A DNA stretch of 64,000 nt from the NCBI GenBank assembly GCA_973895155.1, contig OZ316895.1, positions 21,390,001 through 21,454,000 on the forward strand. Reading direction: 5' to 3'. Each line of letters opens with the position of its first letter. Within the stretch, counting starts at the first letter, position 1. Below the pieces are notes generated by a model that saw only the letters and a program-made list of their open reading frames with translations, was not told where the DNA came from and ran no database searches. The position numbers and the translations under genes are program-made. Of this stretch, positions 24,467 to 36,083 are shown piece after piece. Source of the stretch: Marsupella aquatica (Eukaryota > Marchantiophyta).

Positions 24467-26478
24467 TGACGCGCTTGTTATCTGGTCGATGAGTCAAGAA
24501 GAGCTCTTCGTCGATGCCAACTATGTTCCCAAGTCCGGCGGCAACGCCAAATCCGCATGCATGTCCTTGAGCGAATCGTGAGGAAATGGAAATTGAACTA
24601 GAGGCTCGCTTTCCTTTCGTCCCGGATAAGAACCTCACGAGTTCCCTGAGCATGAATGGACTGGAGCCGCTGGCCACCCTGATCCCATCACTAGATCATG
24701 CTCTTTCCTGGTAAGTAAAAAGCCTTGCCTGTGCCACGAGACGAGTCACCGCATCGGCTGTGCATGGGTATCCTGCCATGAAGACTTATCAGAAGGATCG
24801 AGATCTTCAATTTCCTGCCTACATCGACGATGTGATGTGGTCTCTAGGAAACAACAGTTTGCTCGGGATGGCCAACCTGTCTTGTTACTTGGAGAAGGTG
24901 GATCGAGGAATACGATCCCCGAACAAACATTTCCTGTCCTTGATCGAGCTGTGTATATACCTGACCTGAGCCAGTATTTGTACGCGACTCCGAGAAGAAG
25001 ACGAGCCTTCCCTACTTCCTTCCAATCTCGTATTTGTATGCAATATGATCCTATCCTTGCTTCTGTCCGAGAGGTTGACCACAGAATTGCTTTCGATTCC
25101 AGCACAAGTTGGGTAAGGTGCTGTATGTCTCCTTTCCTTGCCACCTAGAAGCTCTCGCTCGATTAAGTCAACTGCAGCTCCAACACCCAGAACCCCTCAC
25201 CGAGCCACTTACCTTCCAAAATATCATACCAATCCCTCGAAACCTTTTGCGGCGTAAGATCAGTTTGCATCAGTTTCACTCCTGAAGTAGAGCCACGATC
25301 AGATCAGATTCACAGGCTCGGGTAGTATGGACTTGTAGATGGATCCAGCCAGGCAAGAAAATCTCTCGACGAGAAAGCCTTCGTTGCTCGCTCGATCTGA
25401 TAGAAAGAAGAACGAGATCGAACAACTCTGGAATCCTGCCCAGACGCCCTAGTTCCTTCGGCCGCGAGCAAAAGAGAAGGAAACGCCGTCGAAGAAGGTA
25501 TGATGGGCACTACTAGGAGAGGGGGAGCGGTCGACTCAGCCAAGACTGTACTGTCTGTCGGAGATGGGGGAGCGTCGATTCGCTTGGAAACCCCAACTCA
25601 AATAGCGATGAGAACCTAGGAAGCGCGTAGAGCACGAAAGACAAGACGGAAAGAGACCTACCAGAGGACGAAGGCAACGCAAGGGAGAGACGAGAGGAAG
25701 GAGACGAGAGAAGAGGGAAGAGAAGAAGAATCTGATCGGTGTACAGCCGGCGCAGATCACAGACGATACTCTCGGAACTCCCCTTTCTCTCCCAGTTTCC
25801 AGACAGGAGGAGAACACGGCCCGCGATGCAGACACTAATGTGCTCGTCGATGGACGATGGTAGGTAGGCACGAATGGGGACCCTTTGCTGACTGAAGTCA
25901 GCTTGGGAAGAGAGAGAAGCTAGGGATGGAGCCCTCAGCTCGCGTAGCTGGGACGGATCCAGTTCGACACCCACGAAGCCATGAAGGTTGCCTGGAAGTC
26001 AGCTGGAACCTACGCCGCTACGGTAGGAAGGAAGCACCACCACCTCCACATTCATAGCCTGCAGCAGCTCAGCTAGCAGCTATCTAGCTAGGAGCTATCA
26101 TTCTCCTCCCTCGGCACTCGGCAATCTCTTTAGTCTCGACACTGCTACTCCTGTGCAGACGAATTCGATTCCGTATGCCGACGAAGAATCAGGCCAGAAG
26201 TCAGCTCCGAAGCTCCCCTCAGATGAATCGAGGGAAGCAGGGCGGAAAGGACGGGCAAAAGGGAGGGAAGGCAGGCAGGTCCCCAGGGCAGGAAGCGTCC
26301 GAGCGAGTGCGAGTGCGAGAGAGAGCCCCACAGACTAGACCCACACACTGTTGCCACACAACAGTGCCTTCCACACCATCATCCAGCGCCGCACCCACCG
26401 GCCTCCAAGCCAATCCCACCCAACCCAGCAGCCCAGCCGAGCAAGCGGCGGGCCCAGCGCGAGTCCAAAGTCAGAGAA

Positions 26479-26484
26479 AGTCAA
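26479..26484 (-). promoter_or_regulatory. W-box core (TTGACT)
   Basis: AGTCAA on the plus strand reads TTGACT on the minus strand, the core WRKY-binding site. It lies upstream of the WRKY start codon. A hexamer this short also occurs by chance. Confidence 0.3.
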
Positions 26485-26591
26485 TTGCAATAAGCTAATC
26501 ACAATCCAACTCCTTTAATTTGTCCGTGCCGTGCTGCTGCTCATCACCTCATCAATAAATTGACGATCTATCCAAGCCTCATGGAAGCCGG

Positions 26592-26597
26592 AGTCAA
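26592..26597 (-). promoter_or_regulatory. W-box core (TTGACT)
   Basis: This is a second TTGACT about 110 bp from the first, consistent with WRKY auto- or cross-regulation but not proof of it. Confidence 0.3.
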
Positions 26598-26789
26598 TCT
26601 GCCAGAGCGAGCCCAGAAGCAGCCACCCTCCATCAATCCAATCCCTCCATGTCCAGAAAACGAGGTAGAGGACTTTCAGATCACACGAAACCACGCCATT
26701 CGAATGAAAGCTTCTTCAATAAATGAAATCCTCCAAAGCAAAAAACTGGTAGTTGCTCAGTATCAGACCTTCCTTCCTTTCCAGAATTA

Positions 26790-26796
26790 TTATATA
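26790..26796 (-). promoter_or_regulatory. TATA-like box
   Basis: The minus strand reads GGAGTATATAATAATTC here. If used, transcription toward the WRKY gene would start near 26760. Confidence 0.3.
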
Positions 26797-26845
26797 CTCC
26801 AACCTCTTTTCCACTGACAAGCCTCCGAAAGTCACGAACAGCCCA

Positions 26846-26881
26846 GTCTAGTCTATAGTCTAGTCTAGTATAGTCTAGTCT
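26846..26881. repeat. TAGTC-type short tandem repeat
   Basis: Repeated TAGTCTAGTC units with small interruptions form a simple-sequence array. Confidence 0.85.
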
Positions 26882-27000
26882 GACTGACGGTCGGATCATA
26901 AAACCTCGTGATTGAGCGATGAGTGAGTGAGCTCAAGCGAGAAAATAATAATGGATGATGAGCTTTGTAAGAATGCAGCACAGTGCCACAGTAGCACAGC

Positions 27001-27060
27001 AGCAATGAGACGAAGAAGAAAGCAATGAGACGAAGAAGAAAGCAATGAGACGAAGGGGAG
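27001..27060. repeat. Minisatellite, 3 x 20 bp
   Basis: The unit AGCAATGAGACGAAGAAGAA occurs exactly at 27001 and 27021. A third copy at 27041 has a changed end. Confidence 0.95.
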
Positions 27061-27258
27061 GAGCAGTAAAAGTAGTGTAAGAGCAGTACTGGTGTAAGAC
27101 GAAGCGGCGGAGGCGATGGGGAGCCGGGGGCCGGGGCCGGGAGAGGCCACGAGCGGCATTCGTGACGGACTACGGTACTTTCTGCGGCTGCCCGTACGGT
27201 ACCCCGCCCGTCCCTTAGTAGTGTAGTGTAGTCTAGGGCCGTACGCTTGTCGACGTGA

Positions 27259-27275
27259 GTGATGAGCCTCATCAC
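27259..27275. repeat. Perfect palindrome GTGATGAG-C-CTCATCAC
   Basis: An 8-bp inverted repeat with a 1-nt centre lies inside a longer imperfect dyad with a further TCACTCA arm to the right. It could be a hairpin or a protein-binding dyad; the function is unknown. Confidence 0.7.
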
Positions 27276-27363
27276 TTCGTCACTCATGCGACGGGGATGA
27301 CCGTGGCTACTCGGGTACGGACGGACGGACTCGGCCCCTCCGGGCGGCAGCCCCGCGCCCGGG

Positions 27364-27480
27364 CAGACAAAACGGGCAGAGGAAACCGGGCAGATATAAA
27401 AACGGGCAGAGGCAACCGGGCAGATATAAAAACGGGCAGAGGCAACGGGGCAGATATAAAAACTGGCAGCGGGCAGACAG
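27364..27480. repeat. 30-bp minisatellite, about 3.7 units
   Basis: The unit starts CAGATATAAAAACGGGCAGA and is 30 bp long, with copies at 27391, 27421 and 27451 (partial) and a diverged copy at 27364. The period is in frame on both strands, so it produces artificial repetitive open frames. Confidence 0.92.
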
Positions 27481-30165
27481 ACATACATTACACTAGGGCG
27501 TCTCATAAAGGAAAAAAATTGGCATCTCATGGGAGTCCCACAAGGCAATTGGGAGCACTACAATAGGATACAAATGGGCAATTATTTTTTGCAATGCCCA
27601 CCTATTTTTTGCATACTGCACCGGGAAACCTGCAAGGCAGTCGGGAGCACTACAACAAGGTTCAAACGGACAATAATTTTTGGGGGTACGCAAAAAAGAG
27701 TACCCTCACGACAGGTTGAATGCTATTGTGTAGTTATTGTGAAATCAGGGCCTTTTATAGTCCCGGACATACGTTAATGGTCGGTTCTCACAATTGGTGC
27801 CCAACAAGTCATGATTATTGTCCCAAACTACAACACACCTGGGCGCAGTCAAAGAAGAAAAATGAAAGTATTTGAGACACCATATTATTTTGTTTTGTTT
27901 TGTAAACCCATTTCTAATGGAAATTGAAAGTAGGGGAAGAGGGCTATATGGACATTTTGAAGGGAGCCTTTGTGAAAAATCATTAAGTGCCAACTCGCAG
28001 GAGATCATGCAGCCCTTTGTGCTCCGGATACTTTAGGGAAAATGTAGCACTTCCATGATCATAAAATCTGACACAAATTCTGGTCTGTACTTTCCACAAC
28101 TATTAGAGAGTTTGTAACAAGTGTATAGTTTTTGTTTTTTTTGTTTTTTTTTTTTTGGTGAGGTTTCCACAAGGGAAATGTTGGGACTTGCAAGGGCTGG
28201 AAACTTTCTGGTCCTTGCCCTTAGGACCCCACAAAACATGTCTGGCTCATGAGGGGGTCCTGCTAGAAATGTCTCGTTCATTCACATCCTCACACAACTC
28301 AAGGTAAGGATAGTGTTTTGAAAGATGATTCACATGCAAGTTGGCCCTAATTGGATTAAATCTTGGATATGGTCCCGCCACGGCAACTCCTCATCCGGGA
28401 AGACTGGCATCTTAAAAAGGACATAAGGAAAGGGACAGAAAAAACAGGCAGGCAGAAAAAGGGCAGAGAGAAGATGGACAGGCAGACATATATTATTTTT
28501 AGGAAAGGAAAAGAAGGGGAAAAGGGCTGTAGACATTTCGAAGGGAGCCTTCCTGAAAAATCATCAATTCTTGGATATGGTCCCACGACGGCAACCCCTC
28601 ATTCGGACACCGGGAAACAGGCAGAAGAAAATGGGCAGCAGTAACCGGGCAGAGTAAACGGGCAGCTTAAAATGAGCAGTGGGCAGGATGACATACATTT
28701 TTATTTTTTATTCTTTTTCTTGAAAGGAATACTTTACTCAGAGGACACATAAAAACCCAATAAAATGTGAGAGTAAAACAGCCAGACCACATGCCCCCAA
28801 GGATCAAAAGTCACCAGGAGCTCAAACACATCCCAACACATGGGGACAAGGGCAAAAGCAAATACAAGAATTGACGTAAATTATTTTTTTGTTGTTCTAT
28901 GAAAGGAAAAGGAAACCAAAACTCCTTAATTGTTGGATATTGGGTCCCAATATTTGGTCCCACCATTCAATGTTGCTTGTTATACCCCACACTGCCTATC
29001 CAGCACACAAAGTTAAGCCATCAGAGTATACTTCTTTCACATTTTTTAGATCAGCTGGGCATGGGCAGACAGCAAAGAGAGGGGAGACCGGATTGACATT
29101 GGCACCGGGGAAAGGGTTCATAGGCCATCTCAAAGCTTTGAAATCACAGATGATGACATTTGGCTGTAAATGAATGGTCATAACTATTTCACAAGGTTCT
29201 GGAAAACTTTTTTGTTATTTCTGCCTTTGGAGTGACTCACGGTAACAGCATACAACTAGTCCTTATAGCAAAAAATTGTGGACAATGAAATCCATAGTCC
29301 ATAACTTTGTGATTTCATAACCCATAACTAGGGACTTCAGGTCCATCAAATTGTCAATCTTTGAGATGCCCTGATATATATATTCATTTGTTGGAGCACT
29401 CCCGTCATCTGCCAAACAGAGTGATTATGGCGGGCGTGGCTGGCCATAGCCAAAACTGGCCTCTCTTCCCTTTATCTCAAACATATATAGTAGCCTGGTC
29501 GTACCTTTTTCCCACTCTGCCCAGGTTCTCCTATACCCAACAAGTGGGTCTGTGAGGCCTTGAACTGCCCAACATCACGCCTCAACATCCAAGATTGAAC
29601 GTGAGCACATCAATCCCACTTTTGTAAATGGTTGCACCTAAAGTTGAATGTATATGTTACTTTCAAATGAGCAGACCAGTGAGACTGACTCGAGCCTCAG
29701 GACAGCAACCCGTCACCCAGGCAGACAGGCACAGGAAATGGGCAGACTAAAGTGGGCAAGTGAAATGGGCAGAGGAAAGCAAACAGATATTGGGTGGGCT
29801 AGCATACATTATTTTGTTGTTGTTCAGGAAAATAAAAATACATATCTTATGCAAAAGAACAACAAGCACCTTCCAGGGAGACAGGGTCCCAACCAAAAAA
29901 GGAAAAGCATGAGAAAAGGCTTTGGACATTTTGAAAGAGCCTTCCAGCAGGGAAATTCAGTAATTGTTGTTGGATTTTGGGTCCCACCATTCAATGTTGC
30001 TTGTTTCACCACACTACCCACCAGACATAGAGAGTGAAGACATGAGAGCATATATCTTCACATGTCTGAATGCAGACATATACAAGCATGCAAAAAAAAA
30101 TTAGGGCACTGGGATACAGATGGCAGGCAGCAGAAGGACGGGCTGGCATACATTATATTGTTAGA
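27470..30165. repeat. Array of diverged repeat modules (GGGCAG / ACATACATT family)
   Basis: The same elements recur in order: GGGCAG-rich stretches, then ACATACATTA-like sequence (27480, 28485, 28690, 29805, 30148), then A/G-rich sequence with GAAGGGAGCCTT (27958, 28541, with a variant near 29933), and TATGGTCCC...CGGCAAC (28368, 28577). The phrase GGTCCCACCATTCAATGTTGCTTG-like sequence appears near 28956 and 29982. No protein domain is encoded. It looks like repeated insertion or tandem amplification of one non-autonomous family. Confidence 0.7.
29388..29680 (+). mobile_element. Truncated, diverged copy of the 30.17-kb MITE
   Basis: It is collinear with 30169-30465: both share CTGCCAAACAGAG, GGCCATAGCCAAAA-type sequence, CCCACTCTGCCC, TGAGCACATCAATCCC and TACTTTCAAATGAG. 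The right-hand 110 bp including the terminal repeat are missing. Confidence 0.8.
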
Positions 30166-30168
30166 TTA

Positions 30169-30574
30169 GAGCATTCCCACCGGTCTGCCAAACAGAGCAG
30201 CCAGAGGTGTTCATGGTGTGCTTGGCTCTCGGTTTGGCTTGCCATAGCCAAAAATGGCCCAGTCCCACCCCTGTATTGCAAACATGGCAGCCTGGAAGAG
30301 CCTTTTCCCACTCTGCCCTGGCTCCCTTATACCTAACAATGGGGCTGGTGAGGCCCTTGCACTGACCATGCCTGGGTTTCCACAATTGGACATGAGCACA
30401 TCAATCCCTCTAGGTGTAGATGGTTGCAAGCAAAGTCAAGTGTGCACAAATACTTTCAAATGAGTTCATCTTGGGGCAGGATTTGATGCAGGCACTTGCT
30501 GTCTTTTTCACTTCATTAAACCTTCAAACGGTAGGGTGGTTTTGGTGGTTTTGCATGTTCCAGTGGGAATGCTC
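30169..30574 (+). mobile_element. PIF/Harbinger-like MITE, 406 bp
   Basis: The left end GAGCATTCCCACCGG and the inverted right end GAGCATTCCCACTGG match at 14 of 15 bases. TTA flanks both sides (30166-30168 and 30575-30577). TTA target duplications with GAGCAT-type ends are typical of Tourist/Harbinger MITEs. There is no coding capacity. Confidence 0.85.
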
Positions 30575-33180
30575 TTACTGTCTGGGAGAAGGAGGAGCAG
30601 GGGGAAAAGGGCTATGTGATATAACAATCAAGGTTAGAAATTGGTTTTGAAGTAGTAATCAAAGAATGATATAAACAGTAATAGTATTGTGATGGTTAAA
30701 CATTCACTCAGGTTTTGGGCAAAAGTTGCACAATGAATTATCTAAATAATTGCATGTATTATGGTTTTTCTGGACTTCATATATAACTAATGTACATGTA
30801 CACAATTTGATGGTACATGAGCTAATTACACATCCCCGTTCTTTTACATGTACACTCACATTGACTTACATGAAGCCCCATGAGTTTAGCAATGTTCACA
30901 CATTAATTTTACATGTGTGTACACAAATGGTTATGTGATTTACAAACCTTTGAAATCAAGCTTGGGTTTTCAACTTAGTTCAAAGATTTCCAACTTGAAA
31001 CTCAAGTGCTCAAGGTTGACGGATGGGCTAAGCAACCCAGGGATAAGTCTCACCATCTCTCACAATGCTTATCATGGAGTAATTAACAAACATAATTACA
31101 GTGGAATTTTTTGGTTCCAAGGTTAGAGTACATCTCAACTAAATATTAAATAAATACAGAATTTACAGAAATTAAATGCCACTCTGCCTGATGGACTTCA
31201 ACATTTGACAACTGATCCTTGATTGGACTAGGTCATTTTTAACCCCAAAAATCATGTGGGTTCTCTTAGTTCCTTTTCTGGTTAAGTGGAGTTGTGCTGG
31301 TCCATCCGGACACCTTATTAAACACTGAAGTCCATTATTAGAGTTCATCTTCCCACTACACTGATTTAGGGCTTTAGTTTACTCTTGTTGGGAGCCATGG
31401 GCTTTAATATGCTACTTGGTTTTCTACAGTAAGGGGTCTTCCTATTCCCCCTCCCTATATTGGGTCTCTTGCATTTGGGATCCCCTCCCGGCCACTTTGG
31501 GGCCTCTGTTCTTTAGCAGTGTGATCTATTTAACTAGTCACAAGAGCAGTTCCAAATGCCTTCTAATTTCGGGTGACTTTATGGCTTGCAATTTTGCAAG
31601 AAGAGGGGTTCCAAAATCAAATCTTTACAAAACAATGACACAAAATTGAATATATTTGAAACCAAGGCTTGGCTACCTAGAGACTACATTTACTCACTTC
31701 TACGAGTCACGTGTTTTGCGATTAATTTTGTCTTGTAGCTGAGTGAACATTGACCAGAAACTGCCACTCCTTGAATGAAAAAATTCTAAGTGTCACTGGG
31801 TGCTAGTGAACTCCACTTTTGGGGAAGTATGTGTGTTAACTCTGGGGTAGAATAAAAAAAATACTAATGTGACTAGAGACCTCTGGACCCCACTTTGGCT
31901 ATGGCGAGCCAAGCACACCATGAAAAAGGAAAATGGCATAGGCGAGATTTGAACCTGTAACCTTTCTTGCCACACTCTTGCCATCTACCATCAGGTCGCA
32001 GCCTGCTGAATGTTTAATATTGGATCGTTTGACATATTTAATTTCATTCTGCACGCAGCTAACCTGCACCTACCGGCTACCGGCAGCGACCACCTGTACA
32101 ATGGACAATTTAACTCAATTACCGTGACTTACAGTAGGAAATCTAAGTTTGCTAGCGGAGTGGTGTATATTTAGGATTTTTTTCCTTGTATGAGGGGAAA
32201 ACACGTTAATGAGTAGTTTTTTCCTCCCTACAGGCATTGTTTCCTGTTTGCTCACACACCACAACTACCCAACACTATTACATTTTTTTAAATAAATGTT
32301 ACTTTCACTCTCATATCCTCACTTGTGGTAGGCCAAAAAAGTTTTCCAATTGGAGAACTCGCAGGCAGGCGGGCAGCAAGTCCGGGCAGGAGCCTAATCC
32401 ACTACTTCTTACTGTAGTTTTCCAAACTCGATGCATATCATCCTCCCCTACTTCCTACCAAATGGTATAGGACCAGACACTAAACTACCACTTCTAAAGT
32501 GTATCTATACGCAGAAATATTTGTAATGAAATATGAACCTTTTGACACTTTCCATCCAATTTCTGGTTCAGGTGTACTTTTTAAACTGTTTTTGTACACT
32601 TTCTTTATTGTGTCCAGTTGTCCTTTAGTTCCTTTTCCACGTCATTCATGTGTATATTAAAGGTGTTTCATGATCGCATCTATGGAAGGAGAAACCTAGA
32701 TAGACACAATTGCTTGACAAGGTGCCAGGAGGGACTCATAGAATCCTGATAAACCCAAACCAAACATTCACTTCTACTCTCATGACACTACTTTTAGTAT
32801 TTCAAGACTCTTGGTCCTGATTTGTTTACACTATGCAGTGTCCATCCTACTAGTCTCCAGAGCCAACCTGTGTGTCTATGAGATCTTTTCTTCCCATCGA
32901 TTGGTGTCCAACAACGTGATTGCAATCAAGGGAAGTTATGAGGAATTTGTTTATTTAGACCGACACCGTTTGAGCCATCATGTTTTATCGTTCAAGGTGA
33001 CATTTCTTTCTCTTCTTGTGTATTGTTTTTGGGTGACAAGAGCACAATGCAACATCACACAATCATGATCCACGTCCTTCCATTCTGATTCCTACAGGAA
33101 TTATAGAAAAGAGATTCGTTTCACAATCTTGAAGCATTTCAAATGGTTTTGCACTTTCCCCAGGAATCATTGATTTTAGT
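30575..33180. other. Intergenic, no supported gene
   Basis: There are only short frames. A sequence near 31641-31690 (containing TTTGAAACCAAGGCTTGG) has a diverged partner near 43494-43543, so at least part is old dispersed repeat. A possible pol III signal is listed separately at 31945-31983. Confidence 0.5.
31945..31983 (-). mobile_element. Possible tRNA-derived SINE head
   Basis: The minus strand carries an A-box-like TGGCAAGAGTGTGG (31983-31970), then a B-box-like GGTTCAAATCT (31955-31945), in tRNA-like order and spacing. The T-arm stem does not pair, so this is not a functional tRNA gene. Element ends were not found. Confidence 0.3.
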
Positions 33181-34310
33181 GGTCTGTTAGTATGTTCCAT
33201 AAATTAGTGCTATTTGAGCGCACATGCTACTATTACTCACACTTGTCAAACTATTTCTGCAGTAACTCTAACTATATATGGCACATACTGCAGTATTGAA
33301 GAAGACACTAATTGATGGCAATCATGCAACCATCAAGGAAATCCAATGAACCTTCAAGCATGCATGAAACCATCAATGAATCTTGTTTTCAAATATACCC
33401 ACACTATTTGGGTGTGGAAATGTGAGTTGAAAATGTTATGAAAAACACAGGACATTTTGGAAAATAACAGACACAGACTACATTAAATCAAGAGAGCCTA
33501 GCTAAACCATTTCATTCACACTAATAATTCATTGTTACAATTTCTACTGTGTGTTTGCACAAAGACTCATTGATATTATTGTTATACTAGTATGTTCTAT
33601 AATTAGTGTTGCTTGAGCTCCAAACTTCTGTGCTTAGATCTTACGGTTACCCACACTATTTCCACGGTAACCCTAACTATAGTAAATTGTTGAGTATGCA
33701 ACAAGATACTAAAAAGGATCCCATTTTGGTCAGCATGACGACAATCAAGAGGAATTAGCAACTGATGCTTCAAGGATGCTGAAGCTTTCAACCATGACTC
33801 TTGTTGTCAGTTGTAGTCACACTATTTGGGTGTAGAAAATGTGGGTTGAACGTGTTACTTAAAACAGAGGAATGATTGGATCTTACTATAGACAATGAAC
33901 ATGGTACGTACATCTAGAGAGCCTAACCAAACCATTGCATTCATATTAACCATTCATTCATCCACTATTGATTGAATGTGTGGTTTCACTGGAATCATTG
34001 ATACTGGAATTGAGCTGAAAACACTAATTATGGAACACTAAAATGATCCCAGTGAAACCACACATTGATTAGTGTTTTCAGCTCCAAAACTTCTTGGCTT
34101 GCATAGTACTGTTAGTCACACTATTTACAGTGTCACATTGTTCTCTAGTAACACTAACTAAGGTAAACAGTGTAGAATGGAACAAGACACTAAAGTAAAT
34201 CTGATCATGGCTACGATCTAGGGATAAAGATGTTTGCAAGTTGCTGGTGACTTTCAAGAGAGTGAGATAGATATAAGAGAATAGAATAGAGCTGGGTCCC
34301 AACCACACCC
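33181..34310. repeat. Three diverged tandem units of about 400-460 bp
   Basis: Each unit has the same order of landmarks: ATTAGTG..TTGAGC or ATTAGTGTTTTCAGCTCC, then CACACTATTT, then a pair of TAAC..TAACTA motifs, then GACACTAA or GATACTAA. Units begin near 33187, 33588 and 34046. They are too diverged to be recent. No protein domain is encoded; they look like a nested or tandem MITE family. Confidence 0.75.
33977..34084. repeat. Interleaved inverted repeats (A-B-A'-B')
   Basis: Arm A (33977-33999, TGTGTGGTTTCACTGG...) pairs with A' (34042-34064) at 22 of 23 bases. Arm B (34012-34028, GAGCTGAAAACACTAAT) pairs perfectly with B' (34068-34084). The order A-B-A'-B' is pseudoknot-like and could mark overlapping ends of two foldback elements. 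Confidence 0.9.
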
Positions 34311-35687
34311 CACCATTCTAGAAAGCTAGGAAGTTTGATTTGACCTTTCAACATCTTGTTCGTACTTACACGTCAAATAGTGGCATTAATAGGCCTCTTG
34401 TTGTGTCCCTAGATATTGCAAAAAGGGTGGGGTGGATGTAATATAATGATTTCATTTGGCAATGGTGTAGTAGGTATATGGTATGCCCCACATACACCAC
34501 TCGCTTTGTCTAGGAATATTCAAGAGTAGCTCACATGATTTTGTTTCAATGATGCTGGGTCAACCTGTTCTTTGGAGTTGTTAAGATCTTTTGTATTAAG
34601 GATACATTGTTATGAAAAGTAGAGGCTAAGAATACACTGATATCATCTTGGGTTTGCTTGAAATATTAATTTTTGTTGTTAAAATAAATAACGCAATGCC
34701 ACAAAACTATTCTCCTGTTTTATTATTTAATACATTGAAAAGTCAGTGTTTACAACACAATGCTAGGATGTTCTTTAAATTCACATTCCAAATTTTGTTA
34801 AGGGGTTTGGAAGCGTTCTAAAAAACTGTTAGTCAGGTCCAACATCTTAACAATTGTTCATTTTTTGTGGAACTGAGAGGACAATAAGGTAGGTCCTTCA
34901 AGATAAATATTTTCAGGTAAGGCAATGTGACAAGTCATAGGGAAACCGCCATTGAGCGAGACTTATATTTCTATCATATTGATTATTGTTGGAAATTAAA
35001 ACCTTAAATGGACCAAGATGATTAACCTCGAGCTTATTAACCTCGAGCAAGACTTTTGACATTCAAAAGTAGGTCGTTAAAAGATAGCATTTTAGAGCAA
35101 TCAATAAGGGTTGGAGTGCTTTGAACATATTGTCAAATATGATTAAAAGAGAAAATCGTTGACATACCATTGATCAAAATTTTGTTTTACCAAATTGATA
35201 AAAGTACTGTCTTCCCCACTTTTTTCTGGTGCCTGTCTACCTTATGTGCATGAGAAGATCTGAGCCTATAAGCAGGAAGAGTAGATTAATGAAAATGACA
35301 TTCTGCTTTGACTTGAACATGTGTAATTGTCTACCACTAATGTGTCCTTGTACTCTACACAGAAACCCTTGAACTTTTGGTGATCATGTTTTTACATGAT
35401 TTATCATACTCATGTCAGCTTAATCATTTTGGATATCTCCAGTTGGTGTTATCAGCAACCTTCAACCATTTACATAACACCCTGTTAGTGACACTTAAAA
35501 AATCTTGGTGGGGATGCTTTCAGGGTCTTGTTCCTTTGGTGAATCAAACACTAGAGTCGCGATACATTTAGTGCAATGTTAAAGGCCCCACAGACTGCAG
35601 GCCTCCTTGGCTCCTCCATCTCCCCTGACTGCTTCCCCTGCCCAACTAGAGCTCTTTGTCTGCCCGCCTTTTGTTGAGCCCTATCCC
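34311..35687. other. Intergenic, no supported gene
   Basis: This is AT-rich sequence without domain-bearing frames, RNA genes or clear repeats. Confidence 0.5.
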
Positions 35688-36030
35688 TGTTAGGTATTTA
35701 CTCAAGGTCTAGGGTTATGACATGTAACCATAGTTAGACTAACCGTAGTCAGAGACATGGTTAGGTTAACTAGGATGCACACTATATGCCAAGCGGTGTT
35801 TGCTTAGATAAGTGGAACTTAGGTTCATTGTTATGGAGCCACTTGAGAGATGAGGAGAGCTTACACTGTGAAGACTTGGTATGGCCGACGGGCTTAGATT
35901 TCAGTAAAGTTCTCTTGTGTGTTCCCGTGGACGTAGCCTCAAGGAGGTGAACCACGTATCTCTTGTGTCAACTACTTGTGCGTTGGATGTGTCATGTGCT
36001 TACCGTTACGAGTGTCGTCTATGTTCAACA
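35688..36030. mobile_element. Solo LTR, Ty1/copia-like (343 bp)
   Basis: It starts TGTTAGG and ends TTCAACA, and the 5-bp sequence ATCCC flanks both ends (35683-35687 and 36031-36035). TG...CA ends with a 5-bp target duplication are diagnostic of an LTR insertion. The internal TTCCCGTGGACGTAG...GTGAACCACGTAT stretch resembles the R-U5 part of plant copia LTRs. No internal retroelement domain follows, so the element was reduced to a solo LTR by recombination. Confidence 0.88.
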
Positions 36031-36083
36031 ATCCCTCTCGCAATCCCTTGACCCTGCCTGAGCAAGGGCCTGATTTCCAACAG

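Larger units (their letters stand above)
24467..26845 (-). other. Possible WRKY leader and promoter region, CT-rich on the minus strand
   Basis: No conserved protein is encoded here. The minus strand is pyrimidine-rich between about 25450 and 26350, as in long plant 5' leaders. It holds open frames of up to 153 codons (25974-25513) without any family signature, which could be upstream ORFs or chance. A TATA-like box at 26790-26796 is the best promoter candidate. Whether the leader really runs 2.3 kb, or contains an intron, cannot be told from sequence. Confidence 0.4.

Noticed and set aside
25513-25974. 153-codon minus-strand frame as an independent gene
   Set aside because: It has no family signature, lies in the CT-rich stretch upstream of WRKY, and is better treated as possible leader sequence.
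26865-27548. 227-codon minus-strand frame
   Set aside because: Its length comes from minisatellites whose periods (30 bp and similar) keep frames open; the product is low-complexity.
27255-27566. Plus-strand frame with a GRGNRADIKT-type repeat
   Set aside because: It is a direct consequence of the 30-bp minisatellite and has no domain.
35672-36030. Alternative LTR start at TGTTGA (35672)
   Set aside because: It gives better terminal symmetry but no target duplication; starting at 35688 yields a perfect ATCCC duplication.
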